Source: an uncultured Methanomassiliicoccales archaeon
GTDB taxonomy: Archaea > Thermoplasmatota > Thermoplasmata > Methanomassiliicoccales > Methanomethylophilaceae
Assembly (NCBI GenBank): GCA_959597175.1
Contig: CAUFXM010000007.1
Coordinates: 1-64,000 of the forward strand
DNA: 64,000 nt
Direction: 5' to 3'
Position 1 is the first letter of the stretch. Each line of letters begins with the position of its first letter. Below the pieces are notes generated by a model, which did no database searches, was not told where the DNA came from, and saw nothing but the letters and a program-made list of their open reading frames with translations. Below are positions 25,704-34,905 of the stretch, piece by piece. The position numbers and the translations under genes are program-made.

Positions 25704-27146
25704 ATGGGAGCCGATTCGATGAACGATTCAAACTCATCAGTCGGAAGGGGATCAGCGTTGATCCTCGCAACGATAGTGCTGGGGATGTTTCTGGATGGGC
25801 TGGACGGGACCATCGTCAACGTCGCTCTCCCGGAGATCGCCAGCGATTTCCAGATCGATTCTAGCACGTCGTCGTGGATCGTCACCATCTACTTCCTGGT
25901 GCTCGCCGGGCTGGTGCTGGTGTTCGGGAAGCTGTGCGACAGCGGGGCGATCAAGAAGATCGTCCTGGCCGGTTTCGCCATATTCACATTCGGTTCGTTG
26001 GCCTGCGGGCTGTCCTTCAACATAGGTGTCCTTCTAGCGTTCAGGGCGATCCAGGGTATCGGGGCCTCCATGCTGGCCGCCTCCTGCATCATGCTGTCCG
26101 TGAAGTTCCTCCCACCTGGGAAGGTCGGGTTCGGACTTGCTCTGGGCCTTTTGGGTTCCTCGATTGGAGCCGCTGTGGGGCCTGCGCTTGGCGGGGTCCT
26201 GGCAGCGACCATATCGTGGCACTGGATTTTCTTTATCAACCTGCCCATAGGGATCATCGCGTTGTTCATCGCCAGGAAGGGGATCCCGGCGGACACTGGG
26301 TTTGACAGGAGTGCATTCGACTACAAGGGTTCGGCAATCCTGTTCCTGGCGCTGGTCTGCGGGCTCTATACCCTGGAGTCGTTCCCGTCCCACGGCGTCA
26401 CCACTGTCACAGTAGTGGCATTGATCCTGTTCGTGATCCTGTTCGCCGCTTTCTTGATTTACGAGCGCAGAATCTCGTACCCCGTTCTCAAGCTCCATCT
26501 GTTCAAGAGCAGGAGGTTCGATGCATTGTGCATCTCGTTCCTGCTGGTGAACGCATGCTACATGGGATGCCTGTACCTGCTTCCGTTCTACATGAGGGTG
26601 GAGCTCGGATACGACACCATCATGTGCGGTCTGTTCCTGCTGATCATGGCTCTCGTCACCCTGGTGTTCTGCCTCAAGTCCTCGAAGATGGCGGAGACGA
26701 GGGGCAACAGGCCGCTGGTGCTGGCTGGATGCGTGGTGCTGGTCATCGCGATGATCGTCCTGTCATCCATCAATGCCGGCCTCAGCATATGGTTCCTGGT
26801 GTTGGGCCTGGCTCTTATGGGATTGGTGTGGGGGATCTGCGGAGGCCCCATCGGTGCCAGGCTCATAGACAACGTGCCGCCAGAGGACAAGGGGTCAGGA
26901 TCATCTCTGCTGTCGTTCTTCATCTACTTCGGGAACGCGGTCGGGACAGCACTGTTCTCCGGTCTGTTCGGATTCGGTTCCAACGCCTCCGGGCAGCCCA
27001 TCGCGGACCTGGATCCTGCCATCTTCATGAACGGGTTCTCCTTCGCCATGACCGTGGGTGTCGTGCTGGCGGTGATCGCACTCATCACCGCATGGGTCGT
27101 GAACGAGAACAAGAGGAAGGCTGCCGAGGGTTCGTCCCGAGTCTGA
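25704..27146 (+). CDS. MFS drug/export transporter, DHA2 (EmrB/QacA-like, 14 TM)
   Basis: 480 residues with about 14 hydrophobic helices. Family signatures: LDGLDGTIVNVALPEIASDF (motif D1 in TM1), GKLCDSGAIKKI, RAIQGIGASMLAA, and the antiporter motif C region GSSIGAAVGPALGGVLA. Proton-driven export of drugs or other amphipathic compounds is expected. ATG 25704 or 25719 would both serve. The repeat-bearing promoter upstream suggests inducible expression. Codon use is slightly less GC-biased than its neighbours, compatible with transfer. Confidence 0.9.
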   Translation: MGADSMNDSNSSVGRGSALILATIVLGMFLDGLDGTIVNVALPEIASDFQIDSSTSSWIVTIYFLVLAGLVLVFGKLCDSGAIKKIVLAGFAIFTFGSLACGLSFNIGVLLAFRAIQGIGASMLAASCIMLSVKFLPPGKVGFGLALGLLGSSIGAAVGPALGGVLAATISWHWIFFINLPIGIIALFIARKGIPADTGFDRSAFDYKGSAILFLALVCGLYTLESFPSHGVTTVTVVALILFVILFAAFLIYERRISYPVLKLHLFKSRRFDALCISFLLVNACYMGCLYLLPFYMRVELGYDTIMCGLFLLIMALVTLVFCLKSSKMAETRGNRPLVLAGCVVLVIAMIVLSSINAGLSIWFLVLGLALMGLVWGICGGPIGARLIDNVPPEDKGSGSSLLSFFIYFGNAVGTALFSGLFGFGSNASGQPIADLDPAIFMNGFSFAMTVGVVLAVIALITAWVVNENKRKAAEGSSRV

Positions 27147-27291
27147 CGCGTGTCGGCCGATTGCCGGCATCCTAAACCGTTTACGGCCCCGTCGGATTCC
27201 CGGCGAGGGCCGGTCCAATTTCAATGGAAGTTCAAGTGGGAGCTCGTCACGGGACGCGCGTGGGGATGGCAACGGAATCGAATGAGAATGA

Positions 27292-27312
27292 GCCGGTCCG
27301 CAGGGGACCGGC
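27292..27312. terminator. hairpin between MFS and phd genes
   Basis: Perfect 8-bp stem gccggtcc/ggaccggc with a 5-nt loop in the 189-nt gap between convergent genes. It could end either transcript. Confidence 0.4.
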
Positions 27313-27335
27313 ATTGCGTTCGTAAGCTTGCGGAT

Positions 27336-27554
27336 TCAGGCGCTCTCGGCGGCCTTGAGGGATGACTTGTAGGCCTCCAGCACTGCGGGGACGGTCATGA
27401 CGCTGACCGCTTCGACGAGGGAGTCCCAATCCTCCTCGGATATCATCACGATGTTTCCAGCGCCGGTGCTGATGGTGATTTTCTCTCCCATCAGGGATCT
27501 GTCGACGAGTTCGCGCATCTTTTCCTGCGCACTGGGAACATCGTATGTTGCCAT
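27336..27554 (-). CDS. Phd/YefM-type antitoxin, apparently orphan
   Basis: 72 residues. Matches the prevent-host-death/YefM antitoxin pattern: an N-terminal DNA-binding half (YDVPSAQEKMRELVDRSLMGEKITI) and VMISEEDWDSLVEA, then a helical toxin-binding tail. Such proteins repress their own operon and neutralise a RelE/Doc-type toxin. No toxin ORF is seen on either side, so it is orphan or its partner is elsewhere. A minus-strand TATA (tttatata, ~27576-27583) lies ~25 nt upstream. It borders an AT-rich island. Confidence 0.8.
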   Translation of the reverse strand: MATYDVPSAQEKMRELVDRSLMGEKITISTGAGNIVMISEEDWDSLVEAVSVMTVPAVLEAYKSSLKAAESA

Positions 27555-27858
27555 GAGTGAAGCCAGCTTGTCTAACTATATAAAACAATCTGATGGATGT
27601 TTCATGGTGATAAGTGGATTGAATAAATTACGAATAAAAGATAGAATTGATAGATGTTTGTATAATATATAGAAATCACACAGACCAGATGTTGAAGATA
27701 TATGATTGTACAACAAGGATATAATTATCCTATAAACACTGAAACTAGTCAGCGATACGATGTGCGTCAGCAATGACTGGATATTGTCGCGTATCGGGAC
27801 GGATGTGGTCGCCGTTCCGATCCGGGGGGTGGGGGCGGGTCGCCCCCTTGAAAAGGAA
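27555..27858. other. AT-rich intergenic island without genes
   Basis: About 300 nt of distinctly AT-rich DNA between the antitoxin start and the stop of the DEAD-box helicase. It holds the phd promoter. I find no credible gene, tRNA or repeat in it beyond short TA-rich tracts. The composition suggests remnant foreign DNA. Confidence 0.5.
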
Positions 27859-29271
27859 TCAGTCCTGGATCACGCGGACCTGGATCTTCTTGTTCTTGTA
27901 CTTGGCCTTGGGGAGGTCCATCGTCATCCTGTTGCCGAAGTCCCTGTGGACCTCAACGACGGAGGACTCGGGACCGACCGTTATCTTCCCGATCGACACG
28001 TCCCTGATCCTGGCGTTGCGGATGATGAAGTCCGCCAGGCTGACCTTGCCGAAGCCGTCCTTCTTCCCAAGGTTGACCTCGAACCTGCACATCCCGAACA
28101 CGTCGGAGATCTGGTCGTAGTCGATGACCTTCTTGATGGTGTCCTTGGTGCCCGGTTCGGCCTCGGGGACGTCCCTCTTCTCGATCTCCATCCCAGTGCG
28201 CATCTCGAACTCCCTGACCAGGTGCTCCTCCTCCGAGGTGACGAAGGACACCGCAGTGCCCTCCTTCCCGGCCCTGCCGGTCCTTCCGATGCGGTGGATG
28301 TAGGTGTCGATGTCGTCGGGCATGTCGTAGTTGATGACGTATGTGATGTCGTCGATGTCCAGTCCCCTGGCGGCGACGTCGGTGGCGATGAGGATGTCGG
28401 TCTTGTCTGCTTTGAAGTCCGCCATCACCTTCTCCCTCTTGGACTGGGGCATGTCCCCGTGGATGGCCTCCACCTTGTACTTCAGGTTGGTGAGCCTCTC
28501 CTCCAGCACGTCGACCATCTTCTTGGTCTGGCAGAAGATGATGGCCTTGGGCTCGTCGATGTCCAGGATCCTGCAAAGGGCCCAGGATTTGTTCCTCCTG
28601 CCCACTGAGATGTAATACTGCTTGGTCAGGTCCAGGACCACCTCGTCCTGGGAGACCGACACCTCCTTGGGGTTGTGCATGTAGTCGAAGGCCAGCTGCT
28701 TGACGTTCTCCTGCATGGTGGCGGAGAACAGGAGCGTGTGCCTCTTCTCGGGCATGGCCTTCAGGATGAACTCGATGTCCTCGATGAACCCCATGTCCAG
28801 CATCCTGTCCGCTTCGTCAAGGACCATGACGGAGATCTCCGAGAGGTTCAGCACCTTCCTTGTTATCATGTCCCTGACGCGTCCGGGGGTACCCGCGACG
28901 ATGTCGCAGCCCTGCTGGAGCTTCTTGATCTGCCCCTCGATGCTCGCTCCCCCGTAGATGGGGAGGCAGACGTGGCCGGAGTACTTCGACAGCTTCGTGA
29001 GCTCGCCCGCCACCTGGTTCGCCAGCTCCCTGGTCGGGACGAGGACGATGGCGGATGGGACCTGCCTCCCGGCCTCGATGGTGCCCAGGATGATGGATCC
29101 GTATGCGCCGGTCTTGCCGGTACCGGTCTGGGCCTGGCCGAACATGTCCACGCCTTTTATGCCGAGCGGGATGGAGTTCACCTGGATGGGAGTGGGCTCG
29201 GTCCACCCCATGTCGTCCATGGCTTTGGAAACGTCCTCCGGGACGCCGATGTCTGTGAAATTGGAGATCAT
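27859..29271 (-). CDS. DEAD-box RNA helicase (CsdA/DbpA-like)
   Basis: 470 residues. Full helicase core: Q motif TPIQVNSIPLG, motif I AQTGTGKT, motif II VLDEADRMLD, motif III SATM, motif V ATDVAARGLD, motif VI HRIGRTGRAG. The C-terminal region (residues ~395-470, FGMCRFEVNLGKKDGFGKVSLADFI) matches the DbpA RNA-binding RRM. Role: RNA unwinding in ribosome assembly or cold adaptation. ATG 29271 is preferred over 29280. A TATA (atatttataaag) near 29342-29354 gives a leader of about 50 nt, as in cold-regulated helicases. Confidence 0.94.
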   Translation of the reverse strand: MISNFTDIGVPEDVSKAMDDMGWTEPTPIQVNSIPLGIKGVDMFGQAQTGTGKTGAYGSIILGTIEAGRQVPSAIVLVPTRELANQVAGELTKLSKYSGHVCLPIYGGASIEGQIKKLQQGCDIVAGTPGRVRDMITRKVLNLSEISVMVLDEADRMLDMGFIEDIEFILKAMPEKRHTLLFSATMQENVKQLAFDYMHNPKEVSVSQDEVVLDLTKQYYISVGRRNKSWALCRILDIDEPKAIIFCQTKKMVDVLEERLTNLKYKVEAIHGDMPQSKREKVMADFKADKTDILIATDVAARGLDIDDITYVINYDMPDDIDTYIHRIGRTGRAGKEGTAVSFVTSEEEHLVREFEMRTGMEIEKRDVPEAEPGTKDTIKKVIDYDQISDVFGMCRFEVNLGKKDGFGKVSLADFIIRNARIRDVSIGKITVGPESSVVEVHRDFGNRMTMDLPKAKYKNKKIQVRVIQD

Positions 29272-29444
29272 ACGTATCACTGATCTGAAACTCTGCCTGG
29301 GACAGCACCCAGACGACTTTCTCTTTTCGGCAAGGCGTACCTGCTCATACTTTATAAATATGATTTAAAAGAAGTTGATTAGGAAGAGGTCGTTCGACGT
29401 ACGATATCTTTATATCGGATGACTCTATCCTGGGGTTACCACGT

Positions 29445-29517
29445 GTGGACGTAGTGTAGCTGGTTATCACTTAACCTTGCCAAGGTTAGAACTCGGGTTC
29501 GAATCCCGGCGTCCGCA
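29445..29517 (+). tRNA. tRNA-Gly (GCC anticodon)
   Basis: Acceptor GTGGACG/CGTCCGC (one U-G pair), D arm with AGCTGGTTA, anticodon loop TTGCCAA (anticodon GCC), T arm GGGTTCGAATCCC, discriminator A. No intron, no encoded CCA. An inverted repeat cgatat/atatcg with a TATA-like core lies at 29402-29417. Confidence 0.95.
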
Positions 29518-29607
29518 CTCATTCCTTCTCTGATTCTCACGATTCACATCCAACTATCGTCTCGCTATACCGCCAACGATTTATCCGACCGCTACATCGC
29601 GAATTGC

Positions 29608-30855
29608 ATGATTCAGTGTCCGCGCGGTACCAGGGACTTCCTCCCTGACGAGATGGAGAAACGCAAGTTCTACGAGGACAGGCTCAGGCACACCGCGAGG
29701 ACGTTCGGCTTCAGGGAGACCGAGACCCCGATCTTCGAGGATGCCGAGCTTTTCATCCTCAGGTCCGGGCCCAACGTTCTGAAGGAGTTGTACGCCTTCG
29801 AGGACAAGGGCGGAAGGCAGATTGCCCTTCGTCCCGAGATGACCGCTCCTGCCGTCAGGATGTTCGTAAACAGCATGAGCAACGACCCCAAGCCGATCAA
29901 GATCTTCTACTTCGGTCAGTGCTTCAGGTACGAGAGGCCGCAGAGCGGGAGGTACAGGGAGTTCTTCCAGTTCGGAGCCGAGATCATCGGTGGGGCCACG
30001 CCCGAGACGGATGCCGAGGCCATCGCACTGGCCTACGCGCTAATAGGGCAGATTGGTGTGAAGGACTACCGCATCCGCATCGGCCACATCGGTGTCCTCA
30101 GGCAGAGGATCGCCGACGCCGGCGTACCGCAGGAGAGGGCCGCCGAGGTCCTCCAGAAGCTGGACAAGAAGCTCTACGACGAGGCCCGCCCCCTCATGGA
30201 GGGCATGGGTGTGAGATCCGAGGACATCGATAACATATTCGCGCTGACGGAGACCGTTGGCGGAACGGAGGTCCTGGACAGGGTCCCGGGCGAGGCCGGC
30301 GACTGGCTCAGGCAGGTCGTGGCGTATCTGGACGCGATGGGCGTCAGGGATCTGGAGATCGACCTGGGTGTCGTCAGGGGGCTCGACTACTACACGGGCA
30401 TGGTCTTTGAGGCAGAGGCTCCGGCGCTCGGCGCCGAGAAGCAGATCTGCGGAGGCGGTTCGTACACGCTCTCCGAGCTGTTCGGTGGGGAGAAGGTGTT
30501 CTCCACCGGTTTCGCCATCGGGTTTGACAGGATCCTGCTGGCGCTGGAGAAGGAGGGTTGCTCGTACCAGCCCAAGGGGCTCGACGCCTACGTGGTATCT
30601 GTCACGGACGATGTGAGGATGAGGGCCGCCGAGGTCACCGCGTCGCTCAGGGCGGCAGGCGTCTCCGCTGACATGGACATCATGGGCAGGAAGATGGCCA
30701 AGGCGCTGAAGTACGCGTCATCGGTGAGGGCGAGGTATGCTGTCATCGTCGGCGCCAAGGAGCTTGAGCAGGGCTCTGTCACGCTGAGGGACATGTCCAC
30801 CGGGGAGCAGGAGCTCGTCCCGATCGATGGTCTCGCTCAGAGGATCGGGGCCTGA
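29608..30855 (+). CDS. hisS: histidyl-tRNA synthetase
   Basis: 415 residues. Class II synthetase: N-terminal PRGTRDFLPDEM, motif 2 region CFRYERPQSGRYREFFQFG, the histidine-specific signatures GVVRGLDYYTG and AEKQICGGGSY, motif 3 GFAIGFDRIL, and a C-terminal anticodon-binding domain (DAYVVSV...). The last 77 nt overlap, on the opposite strand, the 3' end of the gene that closes the TerB operon. Confidence 0.97.
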   Translation: MIQCPRGTRDFLPDEMEKRKFYEDRLRHTARTFGFRETETPIFEDAELFILRSGPNVLKELYAFEDKGGRQIALRPEMTAPAVRMFVNSMSNDPKPIKIFYFGQCFRYERPQSGRYREFFQFGAEIIGGATPETDAEAIALAYALIGQIGVKDYRIRIGHIGVLRQRIADAGVPQERAAEVLQKLDKKLYDEARPLMEGMGVRSEDIDNIFALTETVGGTEVLDRVPGEAGDWLRQVVAYLDAMGVRDLEIDLGVVRGLDYYTGMVFEAEAPALGAEKQICGGGSYTLSELFGGEKVFSTGFAIGFDRILLALEKEGCSYQPKGLDAYVVSVTDDVRMRAAEVTASLRAAGVSADMDIMGRKMAKALKYASSVRARYAVIVGAKELEQGSVTLRDMSTGEQELVPIDGLAQRIGA

Positions 30856-31360
30856 CCCTGGTGCGTGCAAGGATCTGCTGAATGCAGAACGCCGAGAGGA
30901 CCGGCTGCAGGAGGTCCTCCCCAGCCAGCCACCCGTCAAGCTCCAGGGGTCTGTCAGGGGTTCCGAGGCCCTCGAACGTTCCGGGCGAGCGGTAGTTGTC
31001 CCTGGCCAATACACGACCGACGCTCCCGGCCAGCTCGGAAGCGATCATTGGCGGCATCCTGTCCAGTGCCATGCAGGCGACCGGCGTGCCGGAGACGTCG
31101 CAGAGGCACCCGACCGTCAGGATCCTGGTCTCCGGCCCCTCGCAGGTGTGGAGGATCACGCTAAGCCTCCTGCTCTCAGTCCGGAGGTCCATCCTCCACC
31201 CCAACCTCTCCGCCGTCGCGGAGTATATCCCCGCGCTCACGGACATCGTGTCCATGTCAGACAGTCTGTATATCGCGGAGAGGTCGTCATCGGTCATCGT
31301 TCCGCGCGGATGGCGCAGAACGCCTCCGCGACCGGTCATCGACAGCACCATCATGCGCAT
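30779..31360 (-). CDS. unknown protein, last gene of the TerB-BrxD-BrxHI-like operon
   Basis: 193 residues; I do not recognise it. Two close ATG codons (31360, 31354) both suit; the second overlaps the helicase stop as ATGA, implying translational coupling and hence function with the helicase. The N-terminal ~150 residues look folded (AIYRLSDMDTMSVSAGIYSAT, TVGCLCDVSGTPVACMALD). The last ~30 residues are Arg/Pro-rich and lie antisense to the end of hisS, so they may be a non-conserved tail. No zinc, nuclease or membrane motif stands out. Confidence 0.55.
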   Translation of the reverse strand: MRMMVLSMTGRGGVLRHPRGTMTDDDLSAIYRLSDMDTMSVSAGIYSATAERLGWRMDLRTESRRLSVILHTCEGPETRILTVGCLCDVSGTPVACMALDRMPPMIASELAGSVGRVLARDNYRSPGTFEGLGTPDRPLELDGWLAGEDLLQPVLSAFCIQQILARTRVRPRSSERDHRSGRAPAPRWTCPSA

Positions 31361-33594
31361 CGTCCGGCGTCCCTCGTCTCCGAACCCGCGGGCGATCGCG
31401 TCGAATCCGAGCGCATCCAACAGGGGTGCACGGCAGCAATCCTCGGTACCCACCGTCGATCACCTCGGGCGATGTCGAAGTCCCAGTCCAGCCTCCTGGC
31501 GCAGAACGCGTTGGCCAGGAGGTCGTCTGGGACGAACCTGTCGAACTTCTTGGACCTCAGCCTGTCCTCCGGGGACAGGAGGGTCGATATCGCGCCTTCG
31601 GACCTGATCCGTGCCAGTCCCTCCAGTATCGCGTCAGGGGGCAGGTCGGTGGCGACCTCTATCACCACCGGGCTGTAGGCCCACAGCACCTGGACCCCGT
31701 CGATTTCGGACAGCATCCTCCTGAGAGTGTCGAACTTGACGGATCCCAGCCAGGGGTAGACCGAATACCCCAGGTCGGAGTCCACGAACACGTCCGCCGT
31801 CCCCGAGGCCCTGAAGGCGGATCTGGACGTCGACAGCTCGACCCTGGCGGCGCTGTCCAGGTACGGGTAGTCATCGTCCGACAGCAGGACATCCCTCATC
31901 TTAGCCACCACTCTGTCGTCCACGTCAGGGGCTTCGCCGGACCAGGAGCGGTCGGGGTCGCCGTCGGTCTCCTCCACATCCACCCATCCGTCGCCCCTCC
32001 TGGTGACCACCCACACCCTTCCCGCGAGACCTATCCTGGTCCCGTACTCGGGCTCCCCCTGGACGGTGCCGACCGGGGTGCCGTTGCATCTGACCTCCGT
32101 CTCCTTCTTGACGGTGAACACGGACGGGAATTCCCCGCCGAATGCCAGCCATTCCGCGGACGGGCCTATTACGAGGGACCGGTCAGCCGTCTGGACCATG
32201 GCCCCCTGGACTATCATGTGCCTCGCCAGCCTCCTGTACTCTTCGACCGTGATCCCGGCGAATGGGTCGAGCGACAGAACGTCCCTGACGAGATCGGTGA
32301 ACCTAACGTCCCCGGTCGCCCCCTTCAGTGCCGCCAGGGTCTGGTGGAACAGGAGGCCGTATGGGAGGGGGTCCGGGGCCATCCTCTCCGTCCACCCCTC
32401 CCTCAGGTACAGCTCCGTCTCCGCGATCCCCCTGGCCAGCTCCATCGAGACCCCGTCGATCCCGGGATGCCAGATGGCATCGTCGTCGTTGCAGAACATG
32501 ATCATCTCCTGCCTGCCGCCGCGCCTCCCGGACCTGCCCATCCTCTGTACCATGCTGGAGCAGGTCCAAGGGGCGCCGATCTGCACGACCCTGTCGAGAC
32601 CTCCGATGTCCATCCCGAGCTCCAGCGTCACGGTCGCCACCACCGTCGCCCTCGGATCGCCCTTCAGGTCGGCCTCAGCCAACCTCCTGGTCTCGGCGGT
32701 GAGGCTGCCGTGGTGCACCCTAACCGGGTTCCTGGACCCCCTGGCCTTCGAGACCTTCTCCAGGGATCTGGCGGTCCTCTCCGCCGCGGCCCTGCTGTTG
32801 GTGAACACGATGCAGTTGTATGGGTCTGTGAGCCTGAACAGCTCCGAGTAGTAGGACAGTACGGCACGGTCCCTGCTGCCCTCCCTGTCCTTGGGCGGGA
32901 ACCTGCAGTGCTTGATCCCCATCCTGCAGGACCTGCGGTCGTCGGAGGACACCACCGACACGCCCCGTCCGGTGCTGCCCCCCAGCCATCCGGCCGCTTC
33001 CCCCGGCTCTGAGAGCGTCGCGGACAGCCCAATCCTCCTGGGGGAGCATCCGGCAGCCCTCTCGATGCGGGTGAGCTCGCAGAGAAGCTGGAGGCCCCTG
33101 TCTGAGGACATGAACGCGTGGAGCTCGTCGACTATGACGAATCTGAGGTTTCCGAACATACGGCGGAGATCCTCCGGATGGCCGTCGATTATGCCCTCCA
33201 GGGACTCCGGAGTGATCTGGAGGATCCCCTCCGGCTCCCTGAAGATCGCCTCCTTGCGGAACGCGTCAACGTCCCCGTGCCATCCGCTCACCTTTATCCC
33301 GGAGTCCCTGAGCATCAGGTCGAATCTGGAGAACTGGTCGTCTATCAGCGCCTTGGTGGGGCCTACGTAGAGCGCCCCGATCCCGTCAGGGGGATCAGAG
33401 TGGAGGGAAGATACGACCGGTATCAGCGCGGCCTCCGTCTTCCCTGACGACGTTCCCGACGAGATCAGGAGGTGGTCGTCCGTGTCGAACAGGACGTCGA
33501 ACGCCCTGAGCTGCACATCCCTGAACGACGTCCATCCGCTCCTGTGAAGGTGCTCCAGAACGAAGCGAGGCATGCGGTCGGTGTGGTCGTTCAT
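31351..33594 (-). CDS. BrxHI-like superfamily 2 helicase (Lhr-related)
   Basis: 747 residues. SF2 helicase core: motif I SSGTSSGKTEA (residues ~45-55), DELH box VIVDELHAFMSS (~154-164), motif III GLSATLSEPGE, motif V LELGMDIGGLDRVVQIGAP and motif VI QRMGRSGRRGG (~350-360). The layout, with a long C-terminal region, is that of Lhr-like helicases such as BrxHI of type II BREX. The start overlaps the ATPase stop (ATGA), the same pairing as brxD-brxHI. Expected role: ATP-driven translocation on DNA in a defence or repair complex. Confidence 0.88.
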   Translation of the reverse strand: MNDHTDRMPRFVLEHLHRSGWTSFRDVQLRAFDVLFDTDDHLLISSGTSSGKTEAALIPVVSSLHSDPPDGIGALYVGPTKALIDDQFSRFDLMLRDSGIKVSGWHGDVDAFRKEAIFREPEGILQITPESLEGIIDGHPEDLRRMFGNLRFVIVDELHAFMSSDRGLQLLCELTRIERAAGCSPRRIGLSATLSEPGEAAGWLGGSTGRGVSVVSSDDRRSCRMGIKHCRFPPKDREGSRDRAVLSYYSELFRLTDPYNCIVFTNSRAAAERTARSLEKVSKARGSRNPVRVHHGSLTAETRRLAEADLKGDPRATVVATVTLELGMDIGGLDRVVQIGAPWTCSSMVQRMGRSGRRGGRQEMIMFCNDDDAIWHPGIDGVSMELARGIAETELYLREGWTERMAPDPLPYGLLFHQTLAALKGATGDVRFTDLVRDVLSLDPFAGITVEEYRRLARHMIVQGAMVQTADRSLVIGPSAEWLAFGGEFPSVFTVKKETEVRCNGTPVGTVQGEPEYGTRIGLAGRVWVVTRRGDGWVDVEETDGDPDRSWSGEAPDVDDRVVAKMRDVLLSDDDYPYLDSAARVELSTSRSAFRASGTADVFVDSDLGYSVYPWLGSVKFDTLRRMLSEIDGVQVLWAYSPVVIEVATDLPPDAILEGLARIRSEGAISTLLSPEDRLRSKKFDRFVPDDLLANAFCARRLDWDFDIARGDRRWVPRIAAVHPCWMRSDSTRSPAGSETRDAGRCA

Positions 33595-34880
33595 ACTTCC
33601 AGGTCACCGATGAGGTCGTCGTCCGGGTTGTCGTCTGGCTCAACCGTCCTGCCGGTCACCATCGATTCGAACGTGGCATCCGGGTTCTGGTGCAGGGTGT
33701 CCAGGAGGCTGATGAAGTCGCGGGTGATCTCCCTGGGTGTGACCAGCCCGGCCCCGACGGTGCAGGTGACAGTCTTCAGGTAGGTCTCCAGCATGGAGTC
33801 GTCTATCCCCGACCGGTATGAGTAGCGCTGCTCGTGCATCCCCCTCAGCGTCCTCAGCAGGACGAAGACCTCCTCGTTCGTCAGCGGCCTCAGGTTGATG
33901 ACCGGGCCGAGGTAGTTGTCGTACCCGTTCTCGTATCTGCCGGCGACCAGTCTGGACCTGAGTGCCTCGTAGCTGTACAGACCTCTGTTGGGATCCTCTA
34001 TGAACTCGGGGGTCCCGCAGACGTACATCGAGAGATGGGAGGACTTGCCCTGCATGATGTCGTTGAACATGGTGAGGAGCCTCTCGTAGTTGTTGCTGCG
34101 GGCCACCTTGCTCTGGATCTTGTACAGGATAACACCCTCGTCGATGAATACAACCAGGCCCTTGTACCCGATCCCGGAGCAGAACGCCGCCCACAGCTTG
34201 ATGAAGTCGTACCAGTTGGCGTCGGTGACCATGTTCGATATGCCCAGGTCCTTGCGCACGTCGGACTTCAGTTCGTACTCGCCCTTGAGCCATCTCACCG
34301 AAGGCATGTCGTCAGAGCCGGAGCTGAGGTCCTCCCAGTACCTGGAGACCACGGAGGCGAAGTCCTGATGGAACGTCATCCCGCTCATCTCTGCGGTATC
34401 ACGCCTCAGACGGTCGCACACCTCTTCCGCCGTCAGGGACTCAACCGTCCTGCCCGTCTCGGAGGCTACGCGTCCCCTGATCTCGGAGACCCATTTCTGA
34501 AGCACGGTCTCCATCGCACCCCCGTCCGGCACCGACTTGACCGCCATGTTCCTTATCAGTTCGCGGTAGGTGTTCAGGCCCTCCTTCTTGCTCCCCGTGA
34601 GCCTGCGGTTTATTGCCAGGTCGGCATCCATGACGACGAACCCGCGGTCCATGGCGTAGTTGCGGATCATCTGGACCATGAAGCTCTTCCCGTTGCCGAA
34701 GCGTCCTGACACGAACCTGAACGCTCCGCCGCCCTCCGCGGTGTCCTCCAGGTCGCTGACGAATGTCTCGGTCTCCTTCCTGCGTCCCACGGCGATGTAC
34801 TCCAGCCCCCTGCGGGGGACTACGCCCGAGGACAGGGCGTTCATCATCGTGATAAGTGTTCTGCGCGGGATGTCGACCAT
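33591..34880 (-). CDS. BrxD-like P-loop ATPase (DUF2791)
   Basis: 429 residues. Walker A GRFGNGKSFMVQ (~59-70), Walker B GLVVFIDEGV (~241-250), and the family's TPREITRDFISLLD near the C-terminus. The PRRGLEYIAVGR and LSMYVCGTPEFIEDPNRGLYSYEAL segments are typical of DUF2791, the family that includes BrxD. In BREX this ATPase is always next to BrxHI, as here. It starts 25 nt after the TerB-C stop, inside the same operon. Confidence 0.85.
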   Translation of the reverse strand: MVDIPRRTLITMMNALSSGVVPRRGLEYIAVGRRKETETFVSDLEDTAEGGGAFRFVSGRFGNGKSFMVQMIRNYAMDRGFVVMDADLAINRRLTGSKKEGLNTYRELIRNMAVKSVPDGGAMETVLQKWVSEIRGRVASETGRTVESLTAEEVCDRLRRDTAEMSGMTFHQDFASVVSRYWEDLSSGSDDMPSVRWLKGEYELKSDVRKDLGISNMVTDANWYDFIKLWAAFCSGIGYKGLVVFIDEGVILYKIQSKVARSNNYERLLTMFNDIMQGKSSHLSMYVCGTPEFIEDPNRGLYSYEALRSRLVAGRYENGYDNYLGPVINLRPLTNEEVFVLLRTLRGMHEQRYSYRSGIDDSMLETYLKTVTCTVGAGLVTPREITRDFISLLDTLHQNPDATFESMVTGRTVEPDDNPDDDLIGDLEV

Positions 34881-34905
34881 GACATGTCCATGGACTCGAT
34901 GTATT

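Noticed and set aside
27576..27773. 65-codon minus-strand frame in the AT-rich island
   Set aside because: Its hydrophobic, Ile/Ser-rich composition simply follows the AT-rich DNA; no ribosome site or promoter is seen.
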